From Vespa crabro (lineage: Eukaryota > Arthropoda > Insecta > Hymenoptera > Vespidae): a stretch of 64,000 nt of DNA. The notes below the pieces were generated by a model. The model ran no database searches. It was not told the DNA's origin and was given only the letters and a program-made list of their open reading frames with translations. A program made the translations under genes and the position numbers. Of this stretch, positions 39,165 through 51,117 are shown one piece after another; positions within the stretch are counted from its first letter, which is position 1; each line of letters starts with the position of its first letter. Where the stretch lies: positions 17,204,499 through 17,268,498 of the forward strand of contig NC_060956.1 in NCBI RefSeq assembly GCF_910589235.1, given 5' to 3'.

Positions 39165-39357
39165 GACTTCAGATAAACTCGCACTTTATTTTCCCGCCAG
39201 TACGGAGGGCGAGGGTCGAAACATTTCCGGTTTCCCTTGTACGAGAACGAGACGGTACTAAAGCATTCGCGAGGTTCTTCTGCGAGGTGCCACCCTCGGC
39301 AACGGGGCTGTGGCCCGATCGCGCCTGCGTTACGCTCCTGCGCGCGTATAACCTCGC

Positions 39358-39360
<3 letters not shown>
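39165..39360. other. CpG-rich island, possible promoter or conserved element
   Basis: This is one of the most GC- and CpG-rich unique stretches of the window (GCGCGCGTATAACCTCGCC near its end). Both strands are open (63 codons on minus, part of 89 on plus), as expected from GC content alone. No TATA box or initiator of note. It could be a promoter, a non-coding first exon or a conserved element. Confidence 0.25.
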
Positions 39361-39361
<1 letters not shown>

Positions 39362-39426
<65 letters not shown>

Positions 39427-39427
39427 C
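39362..39427. repeat. (CT)n microsatellite
   Basis: CT run directly after the CpG-rich island 39230-39360. Confidence 0.95.
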
Positions 39428-39680
39428 CTTTTTATTCGTTAGCTCGCCAGCATCTCTCTTCTATGTACCACCTTACCAGCCTCGTCAGAGCGACGAGTGT
39501 CGCTAACGCTTGTCATTAGAATATTTTTCCATGTGTTTACTTTAAATTCTTCTAATTACCGCCCACCTCGCCCACCCCTCGAGTTTGCCATATCCAATTA
39601 ATGTACGCGAAACGTATGCGTTCATTCCGTTACCTATGTTACATTTTTCTCCCACGAAACACAAAACACTTTACTTTTCG

Positions 39681-39681
<1 letters not shown>

Positions 39682-39706
<25 letters not shown>
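39682..39706. repeat. (TA)n microsatellite
   Basis: Short TA run; a T-run with C interruptions follows at 39815-39859 and (TTTA)n at 39900-39919. Confidence 0.9.
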
Positions 39707-39712
<6 letters not shown>

Positions 39713-40507
39713 ATGATATAATTTTTTTCCTATAATCAATCCTATAGTCAATGATTTTATTTATTATCGTGGCGTTATTATCATTTATCGAGGGACTTTA
39801 CGATAATGTTACTTTTTTTTTCTTTTCCTTTTTTCTTCTTCTTTTTTTTTTTTTTTTTTGATTATAAATAATTTCAATTCGAGAGAATAGAATTAACTTG
39901 TTTATTTATTTATTTATTTGATGTCGCAAGAAACATCGAACAATATCGAACTTTATTTTCCTATTTAATTTGTACTTCTGACGAGATGGGCGAGTATAAA
40001 ATCGTATAGAGCGTACTTACGCGAGCAAAGAAACATCTACATTAATGCCGTAGAATTGTTACGAAAATAAAAGGTAGAATGATTTTTACGACGAATCCCC
40101 CGAGACAGCAGCTTCGAGAAACAGGTTTAACGCGATGGTTTTTATAAAACGCGGTAAAACTTTGTATATCTTTACATTTATCAAACTCGTTTATAGTATT
40201 TCACGGATACGTATTGTACGTAGAGTTATGCCATTACATATTTTCTCAATTTACGATATGCATAGAAACGTTAATCGTTTTTATTTAGATTGTGTAAATC
40301 AATTTTCCACAGTTTTTTGAAATTGAAAATATTTTCCTTGAGATCCTTTTCTAGGAACGAAGATACATATGTATATTTATTTGAAAATCAATGTTCTAAT
40401 TTGCAAAAGAAAGAAAATTTCAAATAAACAAAGGCCACATAGATTTGTCAGCGTGTTAAAGTTAAAACGATCTATTAAATTCAAACGAACGTTTTCGGTC
40501 AACAAAT

Positions 40508-40520
40508 GCGCGCGCGCGCT
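40508..40520. repeat. (GC)n run in AT-rich DNA
   Basis: Six GC dinucleotides stand alone in an AT-rich stretch. Alternating CG is prone to Z-DNA. Similar alternating patches lie at 14042-14063 and 42681-42704. Confidence 0.9.
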
Positions 40521-41356
40521 TCCCCCGTATTAGTTTTTATTGAACGAATATTTGTACGTCAATCAATTGCACAAATTTCGATTTGCTTGTAAAGGTTATT
40601 GGTATGAATCTTTAATTAAAAGAACGTCAAAAACATCAAAATAATAAATAATATGATTAATACAATCGAAACGAATGGATTTAAAAGGATAATCCGGATT
40701 TTGAAATCCTCCCTTATTAAATAATCTGTGTTAAATAATAATGGGAAAGAAAATACGGCTATCTTTTTCCTTCTGTCACGTTTACAAGAAATGATTTACG
40801 TTCGTGAGCGTAAAGGTTGGCCCGTCAACTCGGACGCTTCAACCTTCTTTTTATCATCCCTTTTTTATTTTCGTCCTAGCTCTTGCCAGGGGTAAAAGAA
40901 GAAGGTCAGAAATTAGAGCAATTACGAGGATGCGTGATAATTCTTTTAATCTTCCGCCCTCTCAAATCCTTCTCAGTCGGTCGGTCTCTCGTTGATTTAG
41001 CGAAATGCAAACAGATGAGAGGGCTACGCGTGGGATTCGTTTAAAAAAATGATATCAAGCTTTTTTCCACTGTTTTCTTTTTTCTCTCATCCTCTCTTTT
41101 TTGTTTTTAATCGCGAATCCTATGAGTCCTACATATTAACGTTATCTCTTTACAGATAAAAGAACACGTTGTTTATCATTAATTAAACTTGTTGTTTATT
41201 AATCCGATGATAGAGTTGGAAACGGGGACACAAGTTTACTTTTGCGATTAGTCGTTTAATTATTTAAGAGAAAACTCGCGTTCGACGATGTCGTACGTTA
41301 ATTTTTTAATAATGTAAACATCAATTAATTATTATTCTCGTTATTCATTATTACAG

Positions 41357-41542
41357 GTTCCATATGGAAGAAAACAAGTCATCGGAGACACACCAGCGAG
41401 AAGGTCGAAGTTAACGGAGAAGAGAAGCAACAACGAGAAACAGAGACCTGGAACAGCATTCAAGAGCGAGGAGTGGATAGAATGGTTGACCTCTGTGGAC
41501 GACGGAGCCGTCATGCGAGTCATTAACATAACAAACGCATAA
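41357..41542 (+). other. Candidate terminal coding exon, unknown protein
   Basis: The sequence CATTATTACAG ends at 41356, a plausible acceptor after T-rich intron-like DNA. A 61-codon open frame follows directly and closes with TAA TAA TAG. The peptide is hydrophilic and basic in its first half (RRSKLTEKR at residues 15-23), then has SEEWIEWLTSVDDG at 37-50 and ends VINITNA. A second plus frame is open for about 56 codons, so the frame is ambiguous, and a 72-codon minus ORF overlaps. The segment is richer in GC than its flanks. I see no poly(A) signal close downstream. It could also be a non-coding exon or conserved DNA. The plus strand disagrees with the recursive-splice sites nearby, so it would need its own gene. 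Confidence 0.25.
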
Positions 41543-42303
41543 TAATAGCTTGTAGGCATTACTGTTACCGCTACGTTGACTCTCGGGACGCTAGAGAATC
41601 AAGTCGCTTGCACGTATCTACGTATTTATGTACGTATGCGAGTATACATATATTCTGTTAGGTATCTCGGAGAACAGTAAGCCATCTATACCGTATGTTC
41701 TCCAGTGATTCACTCAGCTTGCTTGTTTTATCAATAACAAAATTCTAAGAAATTATACAAAATCAAAGCAAAGAGAAAGTAAAGAAAAAAAAAAGAAAAA
41801 AGAAAAAAAAAACGATTCGTCGCGCGCATTCCTCCGATCCTGACGGCAAATCAAACGCCATTAAATTACTAATACACCAATCTTTGATTTATGATTTGTG
41901 GAACAGCGCGAAAACGAGTGAAGAAAAATCGATTTGAATTCGGAACGAATTACCGGCTGGCGAAGTGTGAAATTACGCGCGTTCCTTGCCGACCACCGAA
42001 CAGCACGTCGTTTTCGCTCTGAACCCCCATGTTACCCTATGCACCCTAGTTTCACATTCCAGAGTAAAAATATCGAAGTAAGCTCTTTATTTTCTCTCAC
42101 GTTATAAGGTTTTCAAATACGTTATTCAAATTTTCCATTGGTCCTAGATTTTTCTCTACACTTTTAAAGTGAAACCAACCGTAAGACAACGAATTTACCC
42201 CCTTGCTATTCTCTTTTTCTAAAAAAAAAGAAAAAGTGTATCAAAACGTTCGAAAACACGTTATTACATATGAAAGCATACGGAGCATATAAAAAACGCG
42301 ATG

Positions 42304-42335
42304 ATCTATGAGATAAAAAATCTATGAGATAAAAG
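42304..42335. repeat. 16-bp tandem duplication
   Basis: ATCTATGAGATAAAAA is followed at once by a copy differing only in its last base. A (TA)n run follows at 42340-42364. Confidence 0.95.
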
Positions 42336-42788
42336 ATTCTATATATATATATATATATATATATAACTTCGAAAGAAAACCTGTGTCAACATTACACTGT
42401 AATTGCATCCGTCGAATTAATCACGTATGCGATTTTCAAGAGTACGTTAATACATTTTATTCTATATATATCGGCGTGTGTGTGTGTGTATCGACAATTT
42501 ATGTATATAATCATGCTCATCTTACGGTATAGATACTTGATAAGAAAAAAAAAAAGGAACAGTAACAGCATCTCGAACGTCATCCATTGCTGGTGCTGCT
42601 ATCCTGGCCTCAAAAATACATTTTGTGAAAGTGAGAGAAATATAACTGAGGATAGAGAAGGTAGGAATTAATGGGCGAACGAGCATGCGCGAGCGCGCAC
42701 GCGACCAACAGGGAGAGAAAGATTTATCGTCCTCGAAAAATCCATAATACCGACAGAGTTAGAGTATATTGAATAGTGAATAACTGAA

Positions 42789-42829
42789 TTCGTGTGCATC
42801 GTGATACTATTCGTGTGCATCGTGGAATA
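42789..42829. repeat. 21-bp tandem duplication
   Basis: TTCGTGTGCATCGTG opens two adjacent copies; their last bases differ slightly. Confidence 0.93.
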
Positions 42830-43340
42830 TTTTTAACAGAGAACTTTATTTGGAATCATAAAATTGTGAAAATTTGTCGATGATCTTTCTAATCGTACCT
42901 TACTTCATTAGATCGAGATTAGATTGACAGAGGGAAATGGTTAATCGTGGTTTCAATATAAATTCATTTTTTTCTTACTTTCAATACGTATTATCTATAT
43001 ATGTATAACATATAATAATTTTATACAGATCTCAAACAATAAGAAAAGTCTAAGTTACTTTTTCTAAGGAATTTTTCTTTTTCAATTACATTTCTTTGAC
43101 ATTTTTTTCAGAATCATGTTTCTTTAATAAAGCATTATCGAAATACAACGCTTTTACAGAGGACAAATAGTTTGTCGTCTTGAAAATTCACAACTTGTTT
43201 TTCTTTCATTTTATTTTCTTCGTCGTTTAAAGAGAAAAAGCAAAAGAATGAAGGTTCAAAAGGGATTTCTAATCGAAGAGTTGGATTTTTCAAAGAAATT
43301 ACACACGTGTGTCATGCGACTCCTGATCGAGTTCCTCCGT

Positions 43341-43445
43341 TATATATATATATATATATATATATACATACACACACACAAGGTATATACGAGAGAGTTC
43401 AAGAGAAAAGGAAAGAGTAAAACAGAGAAAACGAATAACTCTCTT

Positions 43446-43502
<57 letters not shown>

Positions 43503-43510
43503 ACCTTTCT
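43341..43510. repeat. (TA)n(CA)n then (CT)n
   Basis: TA run and short CA run (43341-43380), about 55 unique bases, then a CT tract with TTTC interruptions (43440-43510). Confidence 0.95.
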
Positions 43511-44341
43511 CTTTCTATGAAGAGTAATTTCAAAAACCACGAGAGAGCATATCGCTGCGTTGAAAATTGTGCGAAGATACTCGCGTTTAATCTTTTCTTT
43601 AGGTTCGTTTCAAAGCTATACAAGTTTCTCTTTACTAGATGCAAAAACACGAGGAAGTTATGATCTCAAAGGGAATCCACGAGACACGAACGAGAAGGGA
43701 ACGAGATTCGGTAAAGTTCACGGAGCTTAAGAACTTTTACGATTGACGTTAGAAAGGACGTAACGTAAAGATATTAATCTTTTTTAGCCCTTTAGAATCG
43801 TTCACGTCGAGATTATAATCGTTGGTTGGTATCTAAGTATAATTAACGTCGACAGTCAAAGATCGTGTTGGCCATTGTGACATAATGAATTTCCCAATAA
43901 ATTTTTAACGTTCATACGAATTTTTGTCTTCTACGGGAGAACTTTCTCGGATCGAATGACACGTAATACGATATTATCCTTAGGTAAAACTGATAAATCG
44001 ATAAAAGAAAAAGTAAAAGAGTAAAAAGAAAAAAAAAAAAAGAAATGAAAAAGAAAAAAAAAAGAAAAACGAACGACAAAGTTTGTCGAATTACCGTGAT
44101 GGCAGGAACGTCCCACGTTGGTGGTACCGTAAAGACGTTTCAAAAGCTTATTTTGTTATGCTCTTAACGAAGAAGAGCAAGAGGAGGAGGAGAAGAAACT
44201 CGTTTCGAATGAACGCCTGGTAATTCCATTGGATTTAAAAGCGGCTTAACGATATTGGGCTAGCCTACTTTCTCGAAGCGCATTAATTCGCCGACGACGA
44301 CTATGAAAGTGCAAGAGGAACTGAAGGAGACGCTCGAAATA

Positions 44342-44382
44342 GGTAGGTAGGTAGATAGATAGATAGATAGGTAGGTAGGTAC
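44342..44382. repeat. (GGTA)n(GATA)n(GGTA)n symmetric compound repeat
   Basis: GGTA units, then GATA units, then GGTA again: a block where the middle unit differs by one base from both flanks. Confidence 0.95.
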
Positions 44383-44721
44383 CGTCTCCGTCCGTCGCGA
44401 TAACGCGCTTATAGAATTTTTCTTTTATCGAATTTCCGAAAGTGTCTCATCTTTAACGTGCGTACACTTTATTGCGACCTAGTTGCGAATGACAATTGTT
44501 TTCAAACGTGATTTATATCGATTCTATGAAAAATTAAAAGGAGACACATTACATCATCGTTTACGCTTTAGTAATTTTATAGTAATGAAAAATTGAAAAC
44601 GAAAGAGACTATTCGACTTTGATCGATGGCAAAACCGATCGTTTCGATAAATTTATCTAGAAAAAAAGAACAAAAAAAAAAAAAATAAAAGAAAAGTAAA
44701 GAAAAAAAAAAAGAAAACAAG

Positions 44722-44723
<2 letters not shown>

Positions 44724-44757
<34 letters not shown>
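44724..44757. repeat. (GA)n microsatellite next to A-rich runs
   Basis: A-rich tracts (44660-44720) with G interruptions lead into a perfect GA run. Confidence 0.95.
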
Positions 44758-44760
<3 letters not shown>

Positions 44761-44829
44761 AAGAAAAAAATATGTATAAGTAACAAACCGCTTAGACTTT
44801 TCGATTAGTTCGAACACATCGATGGTACA

Positions 44830-45085
44830 CAAGCGAAAATCATTACCGCCATTCGACAGAAGGGTGAACGCGATTTTGCAGGGCCACGATCGGTCATACG
44901 GTTGCGAAATCGCATTAACGTGGAGTTAACATCCGCGATATCGGTGGCTTCGGATCACCGGCCAATTATCGCAACCCGCCGGCGAGCGACGACGAATCGG
45001 CGCCATAACCGACAACGCCCGTACGAATTTCATCCTCAATCCGTGTGCCAAACTAACTCTCCTCGTAATTTTCCACCTGCGTAAA
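44830..45085. other. CpG-rich unique island
   Basis: Rich in CGG/GCGA words (CCGCCGGCGAGCGACGACG-like core at about 44976-45000) and distinct from the AT-rich flanks. A 60-codon plus ORF rich in Arg crosses it. I see no splice sites. Possibly regulatory or an unrecognised exon. Confidence 0.2.
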
Positions 45086-45670
45086 AGTCATCCTAACCTG
45101 TGCCCTTCCATCCTCTTCATTCTCTCTTTAATTTTCCATACGAGTAATCAGATGTGAAACCTTAGTCACGGTATTATACGAATGTGTCTGCCCTTTAATA
45201 CCAAACATTTCGAAATTCACGTAATACTTTTTCTACGATATTTTCATTTAATTCCGAGGTTGAACAAATCTTATCATTTTAAAATTTTTTCCTCGAATCT
45301 TCCGCAAGCGAAACGCAAGGAAAAGGTACAGCACGATACAGAAAAGATATCAACGTGAACGTATTAAATTTTGAATTTAAATTTCATTTCTTTCTGCTCT
45401 TTTTCTTTTCTTTCTCTCTCTCTCTCTCTCTCTCTTTAATCTTTAAGATAACGAAAAGTGATGAAGGCAGAAGAAATAGGGCTTTTCAAGAGCACGATTT
45501 CGTGCTCGTTCGTGCGTCATCGAATAAACGACGCTTGGATTCCTTGGTAGTAGAAGAGTCACGATAAATTAAATACCGAAGGAAAAGCGAGAGAAGGTAC
45601 TATATCGCGTTGATTCACTCACGGGATTTCTCTCGCGCTTCTAAGGAACATTACGGATGTGTGTCCGCAG

Positions 45671-45826
45671 CTCGAGAATGATCCCAGGAGAAATCATAGC
45701 AAGTATTTTCTAGCTGAATTAATAGCCAACGACGATGCCCATTGTTTTTCAAAGACGATATTCTCGCGTAACCGATCGATAACAAATTTCTACGACGGCA
45801 AACTTGTTGCAACGAGGAAAATATGA
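45671..45826 (+). other. Open frame after a CAG, unassigned
   Basis: A frame of 51 codons follows GTGTGTCCGCAG and closes at TGA. It has a balanced composition (PRRNHSKYFLAELIANDDAH, then KTIFSRNRSITNFYDG). The acceptor has no real pyrimidine tract, and a minus ORF of similar length overlaps. Not recognised. Confidence 0.1.
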
Positions 45827-46144
45827 AAATGTTTTGTAACAATTAAAATGGAAGTATTACAGCGTGACGTAGAAAAAAGAAGGAAAAGAAGAAAAAAAAA
45901 AGGGAGAAAAAAAAAGAAAGAAAATATTTTTTTCTCTCTCATTAAATAAATACGAATCACTTTTATGTCGTATTTGGAATTTATAATAACATGTGATTTA
46001 TCCTCTTTATAGCTTTATAGCTTACATTAATTCTGAATTACTTTTCACGTTACATTGCTAACGAATGAGAATTAATTTGTAATTGGATCACGCAAATACC
46101 TGAATACCATTTTCTTCCATAAAGTTTCGATTGATTGATACATC

Positions 46145-46180
46145 TGTCCGACTTACCTGCAACAAGAGGAAAAAATATAT
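46145..46180 (-). promoter_or_regulatory. Candidate recursive splice site (zero-length exon)
   Basis: On the minus strand a T/C-rich tract (TTTTTTCCTCTTGTTGCAG) ends at CAG (46159-46157) and is followed at once by GTAAGT (46156-46151). A consensus 3' splice site is thus fused to a consensus 5' splice site. This is the motif of recursive (ratchet-point) splicing, which removes very long introns in steps in Drosophila and vertebrates. No exon-like reading frame is attached on either side. If used, the host gene runs on the minus strand and its intron spans this part of the window. It could also be an ordinary acceptor or a chance match; a perfect nine-base core behind a pyrimidine tract should be rare in 64 kb. 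Confidence 0.5.
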
Positions 46181-48359
46181 AATATATTAATAGAAATCAG
46201 TTTGTAATTCAAATATCATTCAGATTGTAATATTTGTAAAAATTAATTGGTAAATAATTTTATTTTTTTTTTTTTTTTTTTATTTTTCATTGACTCGAAT
46301 GAAGTATTTAATCGAAACAAGACTTCCTCTAGAACGGAACGACTAAATCATAAATCACTGAAATGACTCGAGATTCTGAAAACGTCGTTCTTAAAGCAGA
46401 AACTTTTTGAAAAGTGTGAGAATGAATGAATGAAAACTGCGATTAGAACTTTTATAGGACCAATTTGACTTCTCTGATTTTACTAAATTATCATCAAACA
46501 AAAGCGAAAAGAGTCCGAGTCTCCTTTGATCGTCATAAGGGTTCTTCTTTTCTTGACTGACAATTAAATTAAGTGATTTAATAACGTAGTGTAAGTGAAT
46601 TAATGTAACATGATTGTACGAAAGCAGAATTATCTAGTGTATTATTAATTTAAGTAATTGCTATTTAATTAAATGAGAAAATTCTATAACGTTTATCTCA
46701 TTGAAAATATTTATAAGCTATAAGAGGTGAGTTTCGAATAGTCATGAAAATTACATTTTCTAATGGATCAAACTTTGAATTATACAACCCTTTCGTTGAA
46801 ACGATTAGTTAACATCGCATCTTTAAATATTGATCGGAAAATGGGGTTGCACTTGAATTCGGTTGGACAACGATTGACCTATTCCATTGAAAGTTCATCG
46901 GACAATAATCGTGCGTTCGAGCGTTTTGAATTATTAATTAAAGTTGCTTCGACGCGGAGCACGATATTACATGCTTTTCACTGATATCTGATCGAATTCC
47001 CAACGAAATAAATAGGGACCACAAACGGAGATCGAAAAGGTCGTGCGTTGAAATCAAAAAGAAAATGACTAAATAGTCAGTAAAAAGATATCATCACGGT
47101 ATCATCTATAATACCTATATGTTTACTTGTTAACGTGATTGCACGGTGAATAACGAAGGGTTGCGTTTATAGTTTATAAATGGATGTTTGCTAATTGGTG
47201 AGGTAACATTTTGTATTTTATCAGTTATACCGACATGCGTCAGCAATGGTAGTTTTTTAAATTTACCATGCGTGTTACTCCGACAAAATCAAAGATAAAC
47301 CGTCATTGTACCATATTCCCATGATGGTTCACTTTTCATCTGTTAGTCTACGCTTCCATTATATAAATTTTTTGTGCGAACTGAATGGATAGGTATTTTT
47401 TTAATCTATTACAAAAGTAAAAATATCTCAAAGATCAAAGAACAAAGTACCGAACGGCGCAAAGAATTGTTTAAAAATAATGAATAATTCTTATACTTTA
47501 TTAGCTATCATCGTAATTGTTAATAACCAAGGAAATTCTGACTAAATGGGCTCATTTCCAAGAAAACGAACTCGTATACCATAGAAATCCGTGCCACGAT
47601 TCTAATGGTGGTCTACTCTTTCCTCGTACGCCTTTACCGTCGAAGGTAAAACAAAGCCCGTGACTTTTTTATTATCCACTCTTAGGCTCGAGCACTTTTA
47701 TTATCCTCTTTTCTTATGGCACGCGACGCGTTCTGCGTTCTGTTACGGTCGAGGACACGTTTTCCTCGTAACCATAAATAACCGAGGTTGGACTTTTCCA
47801 TAATACTATTCCATATTCCAGAAATAAATTTACACGAAGGGTTCGTAAGGATATACACACGAATTACGGCCGAACGTAGTTCGTAACGTACCTCTTAAAC
47901 AAAAAAAAAAAAAAAAAAGACAAGAAACGAAAGAAAAAGAAAAGAAAAAAGAAAAAAAGGAATCTGCAAAGAAAAAAAAAAAAGAAAGAGAAAGCCAATG
48001 ACAAAGTCGAAATATTCTCGCGTGTCTCACGGGAGACTTACGACCCGGTAGTTTTCGATCCTGTTTAGATTTAATTTTCAATTTGGCAATCAGCCAGATA
48101 GAGACGCGATATCGTTTGCTAGGGTTCTAGAGCCTGAAAAATCTGTTATACGTCGCCGCTTCGGACGCGCTATCTAATGACTTCTTGTAGCTTTAAGGGA
48201 CACGCCAGTAATCTACTTTTCTTTAGCGAGAAAATATCAAGGACGATACCACGTTGGCTCTACTCTTTCAATTTCCTTATAATCTTGGACTACCCGTAAA
48301 ACAGAGTACAAAATTAATAGGTTAAAAAAGTATCTAAGTATATACTAACGAGTATATAA

Positions 48360-48402
48360 TTGAAATTTACCTGATAAATGGCAAATAAAAGAAAAACAAA
48401 CG
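48360..48402 (-). promoter_or_regulatory. Second, weaker recursive-splice-like site
   Basis: On the minus strand a long T-rich tract (TTTTTCTTTTATTTGCCATT) runs into ATCAG (ending 48371) and then GTAAAT (48370-48365). The acceptor half is very good. The donor half lacks the G at +5, so this is much weaker than the site 2.2 kb away. Strand and type agree with that site. It may simply be an unused acceptor-like sequence in T-rich DNA. Confidence 0.2.
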
Positions 48403-49681
48403 AACAAAAAATAAAGGAAATCATTTGAGCCTTATTTTAACATGGCGAGAATTTTTTTAGAAAAAAAAAAAAAACGAAAACGAAAGAAAGTTTATATCGT
48501 ATTTATAATTGAGAAAAAGCAATAGAAATAATTATTATTTTGTATATTAAGATTTAGATCTCGAAATACAATCTGAATTCCTTGATAGAACGACATTTAA
48601 ATCGGATACAATCTTAGGGTTATCACTGACAAAGGAAACGTCTTGCACATTAATATCCTTCACTATAAAGGCTTATATAGTTATAACGGGGATATATCGT
48701 TTGTAAGACTCTCCCTTGGAGTGAGTCAGCATCGATGGAAATATATCATCTTAACATCTAAGACAGTTTAATTGGTTAGACCTTTCTCTCGACGTGATGT
48801 AAGTTAAATCCCGTCTATGATTATGGGACAACTGAATATGATCATTAAGAGTCTCCTGATGATTACAATTATCGTCGTGTTAACTAATTCCATTTATGAT
48901 AATTGTGTCGACTTTGATATTATCGATTTCGTGAAATTAACGAAAGAACGAATAACGAAGACGATAAAGTTTTCCAAATGATATATTCTTTTCTTTTGCT
49001 TCTTCTTCTTCTTTTTTCTTTTTTTCTTCTTTTTCTTTTTTTTGTTGTCCCTTTAGAATTTTTTTATGAAACGGAAAGCATACCACTGCGACAAGACTTA
49101 ATTACGACTGAGAAGAATGATGACGTAGAAGGATAGCGTCCTCCATTCGTGGTTTCCTTCCTTTCGTTAAGGAGGAAAACATGCGAGGACGTAAAATCTT
49201 TAACGATGCAAGTCAATCCGAAAAAAAAGCTCGGGAGAAATGGGTATTACATGGGAAAAGCAAGGAAAATACTTAAAATAGTGAGAGGGTAGGGAAGGGG
49301 GATAGGTACGAGACGTAATTAACTTGGGATACGGGCCATCAAGTAACGCCCACGTCATCTCGCATTTTCTTTCGCGTCCATTTTCAAGATTTCGTTAGCT
49401 CGCGCGAATCGATAAAACGCCGGTAACGACCAATGCGATCGTGCGTCTTTTAAAACTTCTTAGAATCTCACCGTCTCGGAACGACGTCGTTTCGAAGAAT
49501 AGAATGTTTTTCATGGTCGAAACAAAAAAAAAAGAAAAGAAAAAGAAAGATGCGCCGATTTACACGCATAAACGTGTAAAAATCAGCCCAAATTCTCAAA
49601 ATTCGAAAATAATTTCGAGCGATAATAATAACGACTTTGCCATTAATCGAAAATAAAAAAAAAAAAAACAAGTAAAAAATT

Positions 49682-49735
49682 AAATTAAAATAAAATAAAA
49701 TAAAATAAAATAAAATAAAATGAAATAAAATAAAA
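49682..49735. repeat. (TAAAA)n pentanucleotide repeat
   Basis: About ten TAAAA units with one TGAAA variant. Confidence 0.95.
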
Positions 49736-51064
49736 GGGATTATTTCGAACGAACAAAAGCCAACTAATCGATTTCGAATTATTTCCGATTGATCGAATTA
49801 TCGAATGAAACTTTTTATAGGTAATCGAACGAGACAATCAAATTACATTGTTATTAGTTCATTCAATATATCTCCCTCTTTTCTATAAATGATTTATACG
49901 TATTTTCTGGTTAGTCGAATCTGTCAAAACTTAAGGATCTTAATCGATGAGCCGAGTGAGAATGAATGAACCCCCATCGAGAAGAATCGTACGTCCTATC
50001 GAGAGCTCGTCGCGTTTTTGAATCGAAAAACGTGACGTTATCTTCTGCTTTCTGGTTAATTAAATTTGCATTTGCCACGCTCTGGCTATGTGCCAAAATC
50101 GCCAATAGTCTCTCTCTCTCTCTCCCTCTCTCTTTTCGTCCATCCAGCTCGTCGATCGTCGACCCATTTACGGCGATGTGAACGCAGAAATCCCTTAATC
50201 CTGAAAGGACGTCTACCTCGAAGCTACTTTGTCGATTTGCTCTCTGAAATGTTCTTCATCAGACTTCACGACGTCTCCATGACTAAACGTCTACGCTAAC
50301 ATACTCTAAAAATATATCGTAACATATTTCAAAAAACGACAATACATTAGATGTTATTTTCTTATTTATCTTTTTTATATAAACATATTCCGTAGTAATT
50401 CAATTTTGTTTTACAGACAATATGTAATATAAAGAATACGTATATAAACATTGTTGCTTCATACAATATCTGTCATATTCTATGATCAAAATAAAATTGT
50501 AAAATCTTTGTTCGTAATGACGCAAAGAAAAAAAAAACTAGCAAAGGAAGATATCTCGATCATCATTGGAATCGAAGGACGATCTTCTTTTCCTTAAGAT
50601 TGATCTAGGAATAGAACTACAACGATTACGAGGATCTTGATACATAGCAGAATATATACTATGTGGCTTCACGAATTTGCTTCCGTTTCATAAATCTATT
50701 GTGGTTAGATTCGTTCTGTGTTCTCTATCGATAGCTTGCATATACGAGTACATTAACGACGTACTTCAATACGGCATACGTACAGTCGTATACATATATA
50801 TACGGGAAAAGCAGGCACAATCTATACGGTGTTGGATAAGTTATGGCTCCCATAGCGCACCGTAGATCCCATGGACACAGACGTACTGCGATCATTATCG
50901 GCGAATTTATGGGTGCAGTCACACACCGACACCCCTCGAATTGCTTGTCGGTGTTAAAAGAGTGTCTCTATGAAATCCATGGATATATCTTGCGACGACG
51001 CTGCATTTTTAGTCTTCGAAGAGATCTACTTTCCATTCCGTGTCCTTTTTCTTCAAAAAATGAA

Positions 51065-51085
51065 GAGAAAGAAAGAGAGAAAGAA

Positions 51086-51116
<31 letters not shown>

Positions 51117-51117
51117 A
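51065..51117. repeat. (GA)n tract with GAAAGA words
   Basis: Irregular GA tract inside overlapping false ORFs on both strands (KEREKERE and SLSLFLSL). Confidence 0.95.

Larger units (their letters stand above)
31463..41356. other. Mixed microsatellite and unique DNA, no firm gene
   Basis: Besides the listed candidates, 38430-38800 is GC-richer with two overlapping minus ORFs (107 and 94 codons; one contains KVGPKLGLGMRLAFYSNVDS) but no boundaries. The long minus ORF 36508-37026 (172 codons) is Ser/Phe/Leu-rich read-through of purine-rich plus-strand DNA. At 34165/34166 a long T-run ends TATAG|GTATAAGT on plus, a poor recursive-splice look-alike. Confidence 0.55.
41543..50600. other. Least repetitive part; intron-like
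   Basis: Long AT-rich stretches (45.9-47.8 kb and 48.2-49.0 kb) have few microsatellites and no coding signal, which fits deep intron. The recursive-splice candidates lie here. A plus donor-like AAGAG|GTGAGT is at about 46730. A-runs at 41780-41815, 44020-44070 and 47900-47985 create false ORFs. Confidence 0.55.
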
